Assembly (NCBI RefSeq): GCF_002939305.1
Contig: NZ_MVDI01000016.1
Location: forward strand, 1 to 64,000
Direction: 5' to 3'
Length of the DNA stretch: 64,000 bases
Source: Chroococcidiopsis sp. TS-821
GTDB lineage: Bacteria; Cyanobacteriota; Cyanobacteriia; Cyanobacteriales; Chroococcidiopsidaceae
The notes beneath the pieces are model-generated. The model was not told the DNA's origin. It did no database searches and saw nothing but the letters and a program-made list of their open reading frames with translations. Positions 56,313 to 64,000 of the stretch are shown piece by piece (position 1 is the first letter of the stretch; the number at the start of each line of letters is the position of its first letter). The translations under genes and the position numbers were made by a program.

Positions 56313-57245
56313 CTATGAAGCTTCAACTTTAGGTTTACCCGAAGCCCGCTCGAACCATTCTTGATAGGTTTTTTGACGTTCAGCATCTTCAACAACAATT
56401 TCGACGCGGACTTTTTTACACCCTTGACGGCGTTCGAGTGCGATCGCATTTAATAACAAGCTAGCAATTTTAGGTGAATCAAATTCCCCACTTACTGTTA
56501 AACCATTAGCCGATCCTATTCTCGTACCAAACGATTGTGTTGATTGGTTGGCGTCTCCTTCACGCAACTCAATTCCGGTAAGTTCCTCTTGTCCTAGTTC
56601 GATTTCAGCAAGTTGTTTGTGCTCTGGACTTACTTGTTCAACAATCAGTTTTTCCCGTCTTACGGGAATTTCCACCATCCGAGTTTCTATTTCTTTACGG
56701 ACAATAACCTCGCCTACTTTGCGTTTGTTGCGGTCAACAATGATTCTTTCTCCAAGCAAGCGCACAATTTCATCTGCTAATCCTTCTGAGTTACTTGATT
56801 TAGATTCTACAGCTATTGCATCTTCAGAAGGTTCGCTGCTACTAGGGGTCATAGCCGTATATTCTGTTGTATTAGCAGGTGGTACGGGGTTATTATTTTC
56901 TGGATATTCCATTGTCGATCTTCCTGTAGCTATACATTGCGGTAAATTTTTACTTTCTATTGGACTGATATTTACCAAAACAGTCTTATTTATCGGATCT
57001 ATTTTCTGAACCAACTTACTAACTAATAAAACTGGCTCAGTTGTTTGTAAATCTTCTAACAATAAAACTAAATTAATTTGTTTATTCTTATCTAGTTTTA
57101 CATCGATTACTGTAGCAAATGTTTTGCCCTGGTTATCCAAGACAACGAAGTTACTTAACTTGCTTTTGAGTTTTTCTAATAGTGCATCTATACGGTTATG
57201 GATTGGTATAGATTCATCTCTTAGCAAAAACTTTTGACTGTTCAT
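56313..57245 (-). CDS. DUF2382 protein without a clear PRC-barrel, first paralogue
   Basis: DUF2382 is a short domain linked to stress proteins. The 310-residue product has an amino-terminal region (about 5-95) with FVVLDNQGKTFATVIDV, possibly a diverged PRC-barrel, then a Ser/Pro-rich linker. The DUF2382 core is RIIVDRNKRKVGEVIVRKEI with IPVRREKLIVEQV. A carboxy-terminal extension (about 235-310) is not shared by its neighbours. It is the most diverged of three adjacent paralogues. Confidence 0.75.
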   Translation of the reverse strand: MNSQKFLLRDESIPIHNRIDALLEKLKSKLSNFVVLDNQGKTFATVIDVKLDKNKQINLVLLLEDLQTTEPVLLVSKLVQKIDPINKTVLVNISPIESKNLPQCIATGRSTMEYPENNNPVPPANTTEYTAMTPSSSEPSEDAIAVESKSSNSEGLADEIVRLLGERIIVDRNKRKVGEVIVRKEIETRMVEIPVRREKLIVEQVSPEHKQLAEIELGQEELTGIELREGDANQSTQSFGTRIGSANGLTVSGEFDSPKIASLLLNAIALERRQGCKKVRVEIVVEDAERQKTYQEWFERASGKPKVEAS

Positions 57246-57407
57246 TTTATTTCACAACATAGCTTACTTTTACTATTGCGCAAAACTGATTATCTTATTT
57301 ATTTTTATTATTTATAAAATAAAAGTAGGGGATGTTAATGTATTTTTACCCCTACTTTTCCACCGCTTAAACTTTAAAAAGCGCAAAGCGTCAAAGTGAA
57401 ACTTTAT

Positions 57408-58322
57408 CTATACGCGGTCATTTGGTAGACGGTCTTTGTTTTCAACAACGGTACCTTCGTTATGAATGTCTAACTCTTCACGACGAATAGTTTCTTGAGC
57501 CTGAACTGTTTCTTGATCTACTTCTTTTCTAACTCGAACTTCTTCACGAACAAAGGCTTCCTTGCGTACTTCTGGAGTTTCTTCGTAAAGTTCTACGCGA
57601 GTTGTTTCACCTTCACCAAATCTAACTTGGCTGGGATCGACAGCTTTTCCAGCATCAGTAGGAGATACTCTCTCAATAACTACACGCTCTTTTTCAATGG
57701 GAATAGAAACCTGCGCAGTTTCTGTTTCTACACGCTTACCGATAGAAACTTCCCCAGCTTTTCTGCGAACTTTGTTAGCGACGAGACGCTCTTGATAAAG
57801 CTTAAGATTTTGATTTGTATCCTCTTTCAAACCGTACAAATCTTCATCATACTTATAATCATAGGTATCGCGAGTGTAATTTTGTCTGGGAGCAGGAGCC
57901 GCCATACCAACAGTTGATGCTGTATCTAACGGTGCGCCTTCTAGCGGCATCTCAGCAGTTGCTGTTTGACCGCGATATACACCACGAACACGCTCTTCAT
58001 AGTCGTAATCGACTGTCATGCTTTCATCAAATTCTGGCAAGTTTTCTGCCTGTTCTCTTGTCATTCCTACTGCGTATACGCGGTCTGCACCGTAGTCGAT
58101 CCGCGAACGACCAACAGGCATTAATACTTTCTTACCAAAAATCCAGAAACCTAGATCTACAATAAAATAACGAAAATTTCCTTCTTCGTCTACTAAAACG
58201 TCGCTTACTGTACCAATTTTTTCATCCGTTCCTTGCGCGTATACGCTCATTCCCTTGACGTCATTACCATCAAAAGCTTCGCGATAATCGGGGTCAAAAT
58301 CACTAATTTTTAGAAGTGCCAT
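57408..58322 (-). CDS. PRC-barrel plus DUF2382 protein, second paralogue
   Basis: The PRC-barrel is a small beta-barrel, and DUF2382 follows it in bacterial stress proteins. The 304-residue protein has DPDYREAFDGNDVKGMSVYA at the start and GTVSDVLVDEEGNFRYFIVD in the barrel. The carboxy-terminal DUF2382 region (about 178-290) has KVRRKAGEVSIGKRVETET, IPIEKERVVIERV and VREEVRVRKEV. It is closest to the third paralogue. It is monocistronic by spacing (400 bp upstream). Confidence 0.85.
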   Translation of the reverse strand: MALLKISDFDPDYREAFDGNDVKGMSVYAQGTDEKIGTVSDVLVDEEGNFRYFIVDLGFWIFGKKVLMPVGRSRIDYGADRVYAVGMTREQAENLPEFDESMTVDYDYEERVRGVYRGQTATAEMPLEGAPLDTASTVGMAAPAPRQNYTRDTYDYKYDEDLYGLKEDTNQNLKLYQERLVANKVRRKAGEVSIGKRVETETAQVSIPIEKERVVIERVSPTDAGKAVDPSQVRFGEGETTRVELYEETPEVRKEAFVREEVRVRKEVDQETVQAQETIRREELDIHNEGTVVENKDRLPNDRV

Positions 58323-58722
58323 ACAAATGATTCCTCAACCTTGCATTACATAGCTTCTACTTTAGGAAATTCCTAATAGTTATCCATCTTCCTATCGAAT
58401 GAAATAGAATTTATAAAAAGCTAACTACTGATAGATATTTTTTAAGCTAAATATTTATGAATGAAAGAAAACAAAGGTTGTCACTTATTAGTTTTTGTTT
58501 TTGGTGTTAAGCGCAGAGAATAGCTGCATATTCTCTAACTTTCGGATATCTTTTAGTATTCCTTACGGAGGAATAGTAACAATTTCTCATTCATCGTTTT
58601 CAGTTCATGATGAAACTACAAATGACTCCAAATCTCCTAACTATTAGGAAACTTGGAGGCAACTTTAAGCTTAGCAAGGTACAAACCAGTAAAATTCTTG
58701 GTTTAATTCCACACCGACTAGT
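58323..58722. promoter_or_regulatory. Spacer with palindromic and inverted-repeat motifs
   Basis: The spacer holds the promoter of the second paralogue. A palindrome TTAGGAA-A-TTCCTAA lies at 58362-58376. Overlapping it, TTCCTAATAGTTA (58370-58382) is exactly complementary to TAACTATTAGGAA at 58638-58650. Paired arms 255 nt apart could be two operators for one repressor. No gene is seen. Confidence 0.5.
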
Positions 58723-59586
58723 TTAGATATTCTCGTTAAAAATTTTATTCGTTTGGTTAATCTCCGGCTGACCTTGGGTGTCAATGTCCAATTCTTCGCG
58801 ACGAATTGTTTCTTCAGCTTCTACTGTATTTTGTTCGACAATTTTTCTAATTCTAACTTCTTCCCGAACGAAGGCTTCTTTGTGGATCTCTGGCGTTTCC
58901 TCGTACACTTCAATACGTGCAATTTCACCTTCCTGAAAGTCTAGTTCTCCTGGAGTTATTGTCTCGTCTGTAGTAGGTACGCGCTCAATGACAATACGCT
59001 CTTTTTCTATGGGAATTGCTACTTTTGCGGTTTCAGTCTCAATGCGTTTACCAACGGCAACCTCGCCTGTCTTCACGCGGTTTTTACTTGCTATTAATCT
59101 TTCTTCATATAGCTTTAATGTTTGATGATTCTGCTCGTTTAAGTTGTAGAGTGAAGAGTCATGTTCATAGCTATATGAGTCGCGATTGTAGGTAGGAGAA
59201 TTCATTAGATCGTGAGTTTGTCCAGCGGCAACCAAAGGACGATAGACTTCTCTTACTTGCTCCTCGTAGTCATATTCTACCGTTGAGTGTTCGTCGTATT
59301 CTGGCAAGCCTTCGACTTGTACTTTGGTTAATCCATCTACTGTAACGCGGTTTGTATTGTAGTCGATCCGAGAAAGTCCTATAGGTAGTAGAATTTTCTT
59401 GCCCATAGCCTCGAAGCCCGTAGCAATCACTAAATATCGAAAACGACCTTCTCCATCGACCAAGGCAGTTGAGACGGTTCCAATTTCTTCTCCGCCTTCG
59501 GTATAAAGCTTCAAATTTCTAATGTCATCACCACCGAAGGTTTCTCGATAATTTGGGTCGAAGTCTTCGAGTTTGTACAACGGCAT
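58723..59586 (-). CDS. PRC-barrel plus DUF2382 protein, third paralogue
   Basis: The 287-residue protein has the barrel start DPNYRETFGGDDIRNLKLYT and GTVSTALVDGEGRFRYLVI, then DUF2382 with KTGEVAVGKRIETETAKVAI, IPIEKERIVIERV and the acidic carboxy-terminal region (VREEVRIRKIVE). It shares most segments with its neighbour at 57408, so the two arose by tandem duplication. Function is probably stress-related by family association only. Confidence 0.85.
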   Translation of the reverse strand: MPLYKLEDFDPNYRETFGGDDIRNLKLYTEGGEEIGTVSTALVDGEGRFRYLVIATGFEAMGKKILLPIGLSRIDYNTNRVTVDGLTKVQVEGLPEYDEHSTVEYDYEEQVREVYRPLVAAGQTHDLMNSPTYNRDSYSYEHDSSLYNLNEQNHQTLKLYEERLIASKNRVKTGEVAVGKRIETETAKVAIPIEKERIVIERVPTTDETITPGELDFQEGEIARIEVYEETPEIHKEAFVREEVRIRKIVEQNTVEAEETIRREELDIDTQGQPEINQTNKIFNENI

Positions 59587-59853
59587 ACTATTAATTACCT
59601 ATTACTCTATATCACGTAATACCTAGACTAAAAATATCTTTGGTTTACTCCATCCTTCTGGCGACTGACTTAACGCCGTTTCAAGGCTTAAATATCCGTT
59701 AACACTAAAGATGTATTGTCTTGATATTTAAGATTTCTAAATTTTATGAGAAGATTTTCAACAAAGATTTATATGTAGTCGCGCTATGGTATCAGAGAAA
59801 AATAATTAAAGACAAAAACAACATATTGCGTGTCGAAAGCATGAATTTTATTT

Positions 59854-60492
59854 ATGATTGAGGCTTGGTTAAATTTGCTGCAACAGAATCGGGCGATCGC
59901 AGTTATTCGTGCGACTCAACACGAACAGGGCTATCAAATGGCAAAAGCCGTAGCCGTAGGTGGAATCAAGCTTATTGAAGTTGCGTGGAATAGCGATCGC
60001 AGTGCAGATTTAATCGCGCGGCTACAAGCCGAATTACCCCAATGCACGATTGGTACGGGTACATTGCTAGATTTAGCACAACTCAACGATGCGATCGCTG
60101 CCAAAGCAAAATTTCTGTTCAGCCCGCATTGCGACACCGCGATGATTCGCGCAGCAGTGCAACAAAACATACCAATAATTCCTGGTGCGCTATCACCAAC
60201 AGAAATTATGACGGCTTACACTGCTGGAGCAAGTTGCGTCAAAGTCTTTCCAATCCAAGCTGTAGGAGGCGCAAGCTACATTAAAAGTTTGCAAGAACCA
60301 CTCGGACATATACCATTAATCCCTACAGGGGGAGTGACGATCGCGAATGCGTCTGATTTTATTGCAGCCGGAGCGATCGCGGTAGGTTTAGCCAGCGAAC
60401 TATTTCCTAAACATTTAGTTGCTGCCGAAAATTGGCAAGCAATTAGTCAACAAGCAAAAACCTTAGTGGAAAAACTGCATCAAATTCAGTGA
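59854..60492 (+). CDS. eda: KDPG/KHG aldolase
   Basis: The enzyme cleaves 2-keto-3-deoxy-6-phosphogluconate to pyruvate and glyceraldehyde-3-phosphate (Entner-Doudoroff pathway) and may act on 4-hydroxy-2-oxoglutarate. The 212-residue protein has the catalytic Lys in SCVKVFPIQAVG, the Glu in KLIEVAWN and IPTGGVTIANA. It overlaps the convergent pentapeptide-repeat gene by 7 bp at the 3' end. The ATG at 59854 is clear. Confidence 0.92.
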   Translation: MIEAWLNLLQQNRAIAVIRATQHEQGYQMAKAVAVGGIKLIEVAWNSDRSADLIARLQAELPQCTIGTGTLLDLAQLNDAIAAKAKFLFSPHCDTAMIRAAVQQNIPIIPGALSPTEIMTAYTAGASCVKVFPIQAVGGASYIKSLQEPLGHIPLIPTGGVTIANASDFIAAGAIAVGLASELFPKHLVAAENWQAISQQAKTLVEKLHQIQ

Positions 60493-61427
60493 CTCACTAC
60501 CGGTGGTACGATCGCCCAACTGAGATCGACATTGTTCATTTCTACTTGCGATAGTTTGGCATCGAGTAAATTGGCTCCCCGCAGGATTGCTGCATTGAGA
60601 TTTACATCTGTGAGAACCGCACGCTGCAAATCGGCTCCACTCAAGTTTGTCTTACTCAAGTTTGCCCAACTCAAATCTGCTTCAGTTAAATTGGCAGTAG
60701 TCAGTTCTGCTTGCTCCAAATTAGCTCCTCGTAGATTTGCCAAAATTGCTTTAGCGGCGATTAGATTAGCACGATGTAAATTGACTCCTGTTAAGTTCGC
60801 GCCACTCAAATTTGCTTGCGATAAGTTAGCTTCACTGAGATTCGCGCCTTCTAAATTCGTTCTACTCAAATCGGCGGCGGTTAAGTCACTGGCAATTAAC
60901 TCGGCGCGTTCTAGCTGTGTACCACACAAGTGCGATCGCATCAACTTTGTTGCTGTAAGATTGGCGCGATTTAAATTAGCATCAACTATTACGGCTTCGG
61001 TTAAATTTGCTTGATTTAATTGAACTCCACTTAAATTCGCTTTGCTCAAGTCTGCTTGTGCTAGATTCGCCTCGTGTAAATTCGCACGGCTTAAGTTAGC
61101 TTCACACAATATTGCTTTGTTGAGGTTGGCACGCCACAAATTGACACCACTGAGATCTGCACCTGTTAAATTGGCAGCAGTTAAATCTACTCCAACCAAA
61201 TGACTGCCGTTAAAGCGAGTCGCCACCATATTAGCTTGCTTGAGGATAACGCCATTCAAGTCGGCTCCTACTAAAATTGACCGACTCAAATCTGTAGCCT
61301 CTAAGATTGCTCGTTTGAGGACTATGCCACTTAAATTGACTTCCTGCAAGGATGCGTGACTCAGATCGACATTAGGAAAGTAGCGTTCTCCTGCGGCGTA
61401 TCGCTTCAGGAGTTCTTTAGCTTCCAT
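60486..61427 (-). CDS. Pentapeptide-repeat protein
   Basis: The 313-residue product is almost entirely A(D/N)LXX pentapeptides. These form a right-handed quadrilateral beta-helix. Repeat runs include LSGANLTGVNLHRANL and LSEANLSQANLSGANL. A short amino-terminal segment (ELLKRYAAGERYFPNV) precedes the repeats. The start overlaps the Rieske gene by 11 bp, so translation is probably coupled. Function is unknown; some members act in thylakoid or lumen processes. Confidence 0.88.
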   Translation of the reverse strand: MEAKELLKRYAAGERYFPNVDLSHASLQEVNLSGIVLKRAILEATDLSRSILVGADLNGVILKQANMVATRFNGSHLVGVDLTAANLTGADLSGVNLWRANLNKAILCEANLSRANLHEANLAQADLSKANLSGVQLNQANLTEAVIVDANLNRANLTATKLMRSHLCGTQLERAELIASDLTAADLSRTNLEGANLSEANLSQANLSGANLTGVNLHRANLIAAKAILANLRGANLEQAELTTANLTEADLSWANLSKTNLSGADLQRAVLTDVNLNAAILRGANLLDAKLSQVEMNNVDLSWAIVPPVVSH

Positions 61428-61770
61428 GAATTTTTACCTGCACATATTGCTCAACAATGCGCACTGAATAAGTACGCAACGGTTCAAGCTGTTGACGTAA
61501 ATGTGGTAGAGCTTCTAAAGGATAGACGCATCGCGGATAAACGTTTTCTCCAGTCCGAATATCGTATTGAAAATGATGCCAGGGACAGTCGATCAATCCT
61601 TGCCATACGGTTGCTTTTGCCAGCGATCGTTGTTGGTGTCCGCACAAGCCTTGTAAGGCGTAAAATTGACCGCGATCGTTGACGATCAAAATTGGTAAGT
61701 TTTCTACTTGTACGAGTTTTGTTGTCCCTGGCGGGATGTCATCTATTTTGGCAACACTGATATAGCACAC
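61417..61770 (-). CDS. Small Rieske 2Fe-2S protein
   Basis: The 117-residue soluble protein has both Rieske cluster motifs: CGHQ (C-x-H) and CPWHHF (C-x2-H). It resembles ferredoxin components of oxygenases and nitrite reductase small subunits more than the cytochrome bc-type Rieske. It ends 11 bp into the pentapeptide-repeat gene and starts 21 bp downstream of the ferritin-like gene, making a three-gene run. The redox partner is unknown. Confidence 0.88.
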   Translation of the reverse strand: MCYISVAKIDDIPPGTTKLVQVENLPILIVNDRGQFYALQGLCGHQQRSLAKATVWQGLIDCPWHHFQYDIRTGENVYPRCVYPLEALPHLRQQLEPLRTYSVRIVEQYVQVKIHGS

Positions 61771-61791
61771 AGCTAGTTATGTAGCTTTGAG

Positions 61792-62469
61792 CTACTTGCC
61801 ATTGTGGTTGTGAGGTACGACTAAGAACCTAGAAGTATAAGGCGACTCTCCTGGCGCACTTCGCCGGAAGTGTCCTGATGGCCCTTCTCCTAAGAACTCG
61901 CTAAACCAAGCTTCGTGTTCAATTTCTTCGTTGAGAATCGCCAGCGATAACTCGTACGTGCGGTGGTCTTTGCCAAAGGTCATGTTGCAGATGTCAGTAT
62001 AAACGCGAATCGCACACCGCTCTGCCTCCACTAATACTTGCAATAGTGGTCGAAGATCGCCTTGTTCTACTGCCTGTTTAGCTTCGAGGACTGCGGTTTG
62101 TGACTCTTCGCTACCGCCACTTGTAAACCCAACGCGGGGTGTAGCATCGTCATTATTTTGACGACGATCGGGGAGATAAGCGTCTGGGCAAGCTGCTTGG
62201 TTTGCGAAGTCGCGAATATCACGCGGTAACTCGCCGCCTAACTCATAAATGCGGGGAACGAGGGCTTCAAAATGGTTGCGATCTTCTAGTCGCGCGTCTT
62301 CAATAATTTCTTTGAGACCTTCGCCTTCAAAACCGATCGCATTCGCGCGCAAAATTGTGTAGTAATAGTAGGTGGTAAACTCTGCTGATGCGGCGCGAAC
62401 TAACTTATCTAAAAGTTCTTTGACATCAATTCCCGCTTGTTCCACCATCTGTAGTGCTACTTTACCCAT
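61792..62469 (-). CDS. Dps-like ferritin-family protein
   Basis: The ferritin-like four-helix protein (225 residues) probably stores or detoxifies iron and peroxide. The first helix pair has [15 protein letters not shown] and [14 protein letters not shown] (Glu and His metal ligands). The second has [16 protein letters not shown] and [11 protein letters not shown]. It resembles archaeal-type DpsL proteins and related cyanobacterial ferritins rather than classical bacterioferritin. The tail after about 190 is variable. A GGAGGTTCC-type ribosome-binding site precedes the ATG. Confidence 0.78.
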   Translation of the reverse strand: MGKVALQMVEQAGIDVKELLDKLVRAASAEFTTYYYYTILRANAIGFEGEGLKEIIEDARLEDRNHFEALVPRIYELGGELPRDIRDFANQAACPDAYLPDRRQNNDDATPRVGFTSGGSEESQTAVLEAKQAVEQGDLRPLLQVLVEAERCAIRVYTDICNMTFGKDHRTYELSLAILNEEIEHEAWFSEFLGEGPSGHFRRSAPGESPYTSRFLVVPHNHNGK

Positions 62470-62766
62470 GGGGAACCTCCTTGTAGGATTTAATCGATTT
62501 TTAAATGTTTTTTTTAAAACTCAATGCAATAGAATTGACTGTTGCGTACCCAAGCCAAAAAAAATCGCATAATTGAGTGTAGCTGCCACCTGCACTCCAG
62601 TTCACACCTTATTTTTATTTAGTGGCAAACTACACTTTAAGCAGTAAATTTGTGAGATGTGGCTTTATGAGTAGAATTTCTACTGCATATTGCCTACATT
62701 TTCGATCTTGCCTAAATAGATCGCAAACGTGTTGACTTCGATAAAAAAGTTAAAGTAATTGTTGAC
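62470..62766. other. Spacer upstream of the ferritin-like gene
   Basis: About 297 bp, A+T-rich. It holds the promoter of the ferritin/Rieske/pentapeptide run; no gene or obvious motif is seen. Confidence 0.4.
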
Positions 62767-64000
62767 TTAACTTAATTGAGCAACAAGTTGATTTTGCAAC
62801 AAGATTTGATTTGTGAATAAGTCCTCAACTGTAATGCGTAAAAATCGCTGCTGATCGACTTGAAATAATACTTTAATGCGATCGCTTCCTGGGTAACCAG
62901 GCGGTGTTAGTTGAGCAATTGATCGCGCACCATCTCGGTCGTTGAGTGGTTTGACTTGACTTTGCCCGCTATCAAGACGACGCGTTATTAAGCGATCGCC
63001 ATCAAAATAAACTTCAGTTCCGCCCGTTTCTTGCCCTAATTCGCCGATAATTAATTCAATACTCGGCTGATTTTCTACGGAAGCACCTAATACAAGTTCT
63101 ACTGGCTCGCTCATCGGATAAGGTTGTCCAGCTTTAATCAGAGGATGCCACTTGTGAGTATTTTGCCGTCGATCCCAATAGCGCACGCCGTAGCTATGAT
63201 AAAGAAAATCTTTAATTTCTATTCCTTGACTGAGTTGTAAAGCACCGTGAGCGATCGCTTCAAAAGGCTTTTCACAGCGAATTTTTGCCGCATCAAAGTA
63301 CTGTTGTATCCACGTTTGTACGGCTGGCATTTGTGCTGTACCGCCGACGAGTAATACGGCATTAATATCAGCAACTTCTAGCCCTTGTCGTCGTGCTTGT
63401 TGCAAAAGTTGCGTCATTGATTCATCTAATCGCTCAAAAAATGCGTGTTCTTGCAAAATATTTTCTAAACTTGCGCGGTCTAACTCTAGTTGATAACTTT
63501 CAAAGGTTTCATCATTAAAATAAACCTCACTTGCTTGGGGTTGCGTTGATAATTGAATCTTCAATTTTTCTGCAAGTCGCGTCGTTAAGGAATTGACAAC
63601 TAAACCTTGCGTTGCGGCAAAATAATCAACCAACCAATTATCAATATCAGAACCACCAAGATTTTGCCCTGCTTTGGCAAGTACCCGCGCCGTCTTAGGT
63701 TTTTGCCCTGATTTCTCGCTAAATAACTTATCGCCCCATTTCAGCACAAAGCCTAGTGGTTTTTTCCCTGGTTGTGTACCACTATCGAGCTTTACTAAAG
63801 ATAGATCAAGAGTTCCACCGCCAAAGTCAACAACGAGCAAATTCTCTCGATCGGCTAAACCATAACCTAAAGCAGCAGCGGTTGGTTCGTCAATTAGCCG
63901 CACTTGTTCGACTGCTAGCGATTGACAAACGGCTCCTAACCAGTGACGATAAGCTTCAAAGCTATCGACAGGTACAGTCAATACGAGAGAATTAGCAACA
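62767..64000 (-). CDS. Hsp70-family ATPase, 5' end outside the window
   Basis: The frame is open to the right edge, so this is the carboxy-terminal part of an Hsp70 (DnaK)-like protein, 404 codons from the first TTG at 63981. It has the phosphate motif VVDFGGGTLDLSL, DEPTAAALGYG and VLLVGGTAQMPAV. The substrate-binding region is short and divergent, so it is an Hsp70-like paralogue and not canonical DnaK. The amino-terminal ATPase lobe lies outside. The ATP-binding segments look intact. Confidence 0.9.
   Translation of the reverse strand, partial: VANSLVLTVPVDSFEAYRHWLGAVCQSLAVEQVRLIDEPTAAALGYGLADRENLLVVDFGGGTLDLSLVKLDSGTQPGKKPLGFVLKWGDKLFSEKSGQKPKTARVLAKAGQNLGGSDIDNWLVDYFAATQGLVVNSLTTRLAEKLKIQLSTQPQASEVYFNDETFESYQLELDRASLENILQEHAFFERLDESMTQLLQQARRQGLEVADINAVLLVGGTAQMPAVQTWIQQYFDAAKIRCEKPFEAIAHGALQLSQGIEIKDFLYHSYGVRYWDRRQNTHKWHPLIKAGQPYPMSEPVELVLGASVENQPSIELIIGELGQETGGTEVYFDGDRLITRRLDSGQSQVKPLNDRDGARSIAQLTPPGYPGSDRIKVLFQVDQQRFLRITVEDLFTNQILLQNQLVAQLS

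Overview
The window is a stretch of chromosome from an oxygenic cyanobacterium. It carries the start of psbD (photosystem II D2), ycf4, a Hlip-type chlorophyll-binding protein, Psb34, the carotenoid enzyme homologue CruP, the nitrogen regulator NtcA and a fused ThiO-ThiG. The HIP1 octamer GCGATCGC recurs throughout, and several spacers hold the short tandem repeats common in cyanobacteria. The gene content would fit a Chroococcidiopsis/Gloeocapsopsis-like lineage, but that placement is an impression, not a result. There is no rRNA, recognisable tRNA, CRISPR array, prophage or intact insertion sequence.

Layout. 1-6.9 kb: psbD and ycf4 divergently placed, a cyclophilin lipoprotein, a ketoacyl synthase, CruP, then a reverse pair (histidine phosphatase and sugar-nucleotide epimerase). 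7.6-10.5 kb: an OmpR-type regulator and a sensor kinase separated by about 700 bp without a recognisable gene. 10.7-19.6 kb: housekeeping and conserved cyanobacterial genes (SirB1-like, SRPBCC, CmpX-like channel, dynamin-like GTPase, DUF3146, YqgF-like, DUF3084, ntcA). A canonical NtcA box lies upstream of ntcA. 20.1-24.9 kb: fabI, hisB, a folate/biopterin transporter and an apocarotenoid oxygenase.

25.2-30.7 kb is the most unusual block. A tiny ORF made of a tandem duplication leads into a coiled-coil gene split by one in-frame stop. A tightly packed operon follows: OmpA-like membrane protein, Rab/Ras-like small GTPase, cyclase-homology protein lacking catalytic residues, and histidine kinase. 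The OmpA-like protein has a cytosolic region that resembles a roadblock/longin fold, the partner type of bacterial MglA GTPases. I infer an envelope-anchored GTPase signalling module.

30.8-38.7 kb: a Hlip, a 1047-residue membrane protein with seven repeats, a chimeric MHYT/receiver protein, a large hybrid sensor kinase and a small secreted protein. 38.9-47.8 kb: uvrA, a fused nucleotidyltransferase, a 46-residue repeat protein, DUF2358, a GHL10-like hydrolase, an alpha/beta hydrolase, a membrane protein, a beta-hydroxyacid dehydrogenase, DUF29 and psb34. 47.9-56 kb: thiOG, a ferredoxin, cimA, a TPR-like protein, a class IV aminotransferase with a puzzling start, and ftsH. 56.3-64 kb: three DUF2382 stress-type paralogues, a KDPG aldolase, an overlapping pentapeptide-repeat/Rieske pair, a Dps-like ferritin, and an Hsp70-family gene that runs off the right edge.
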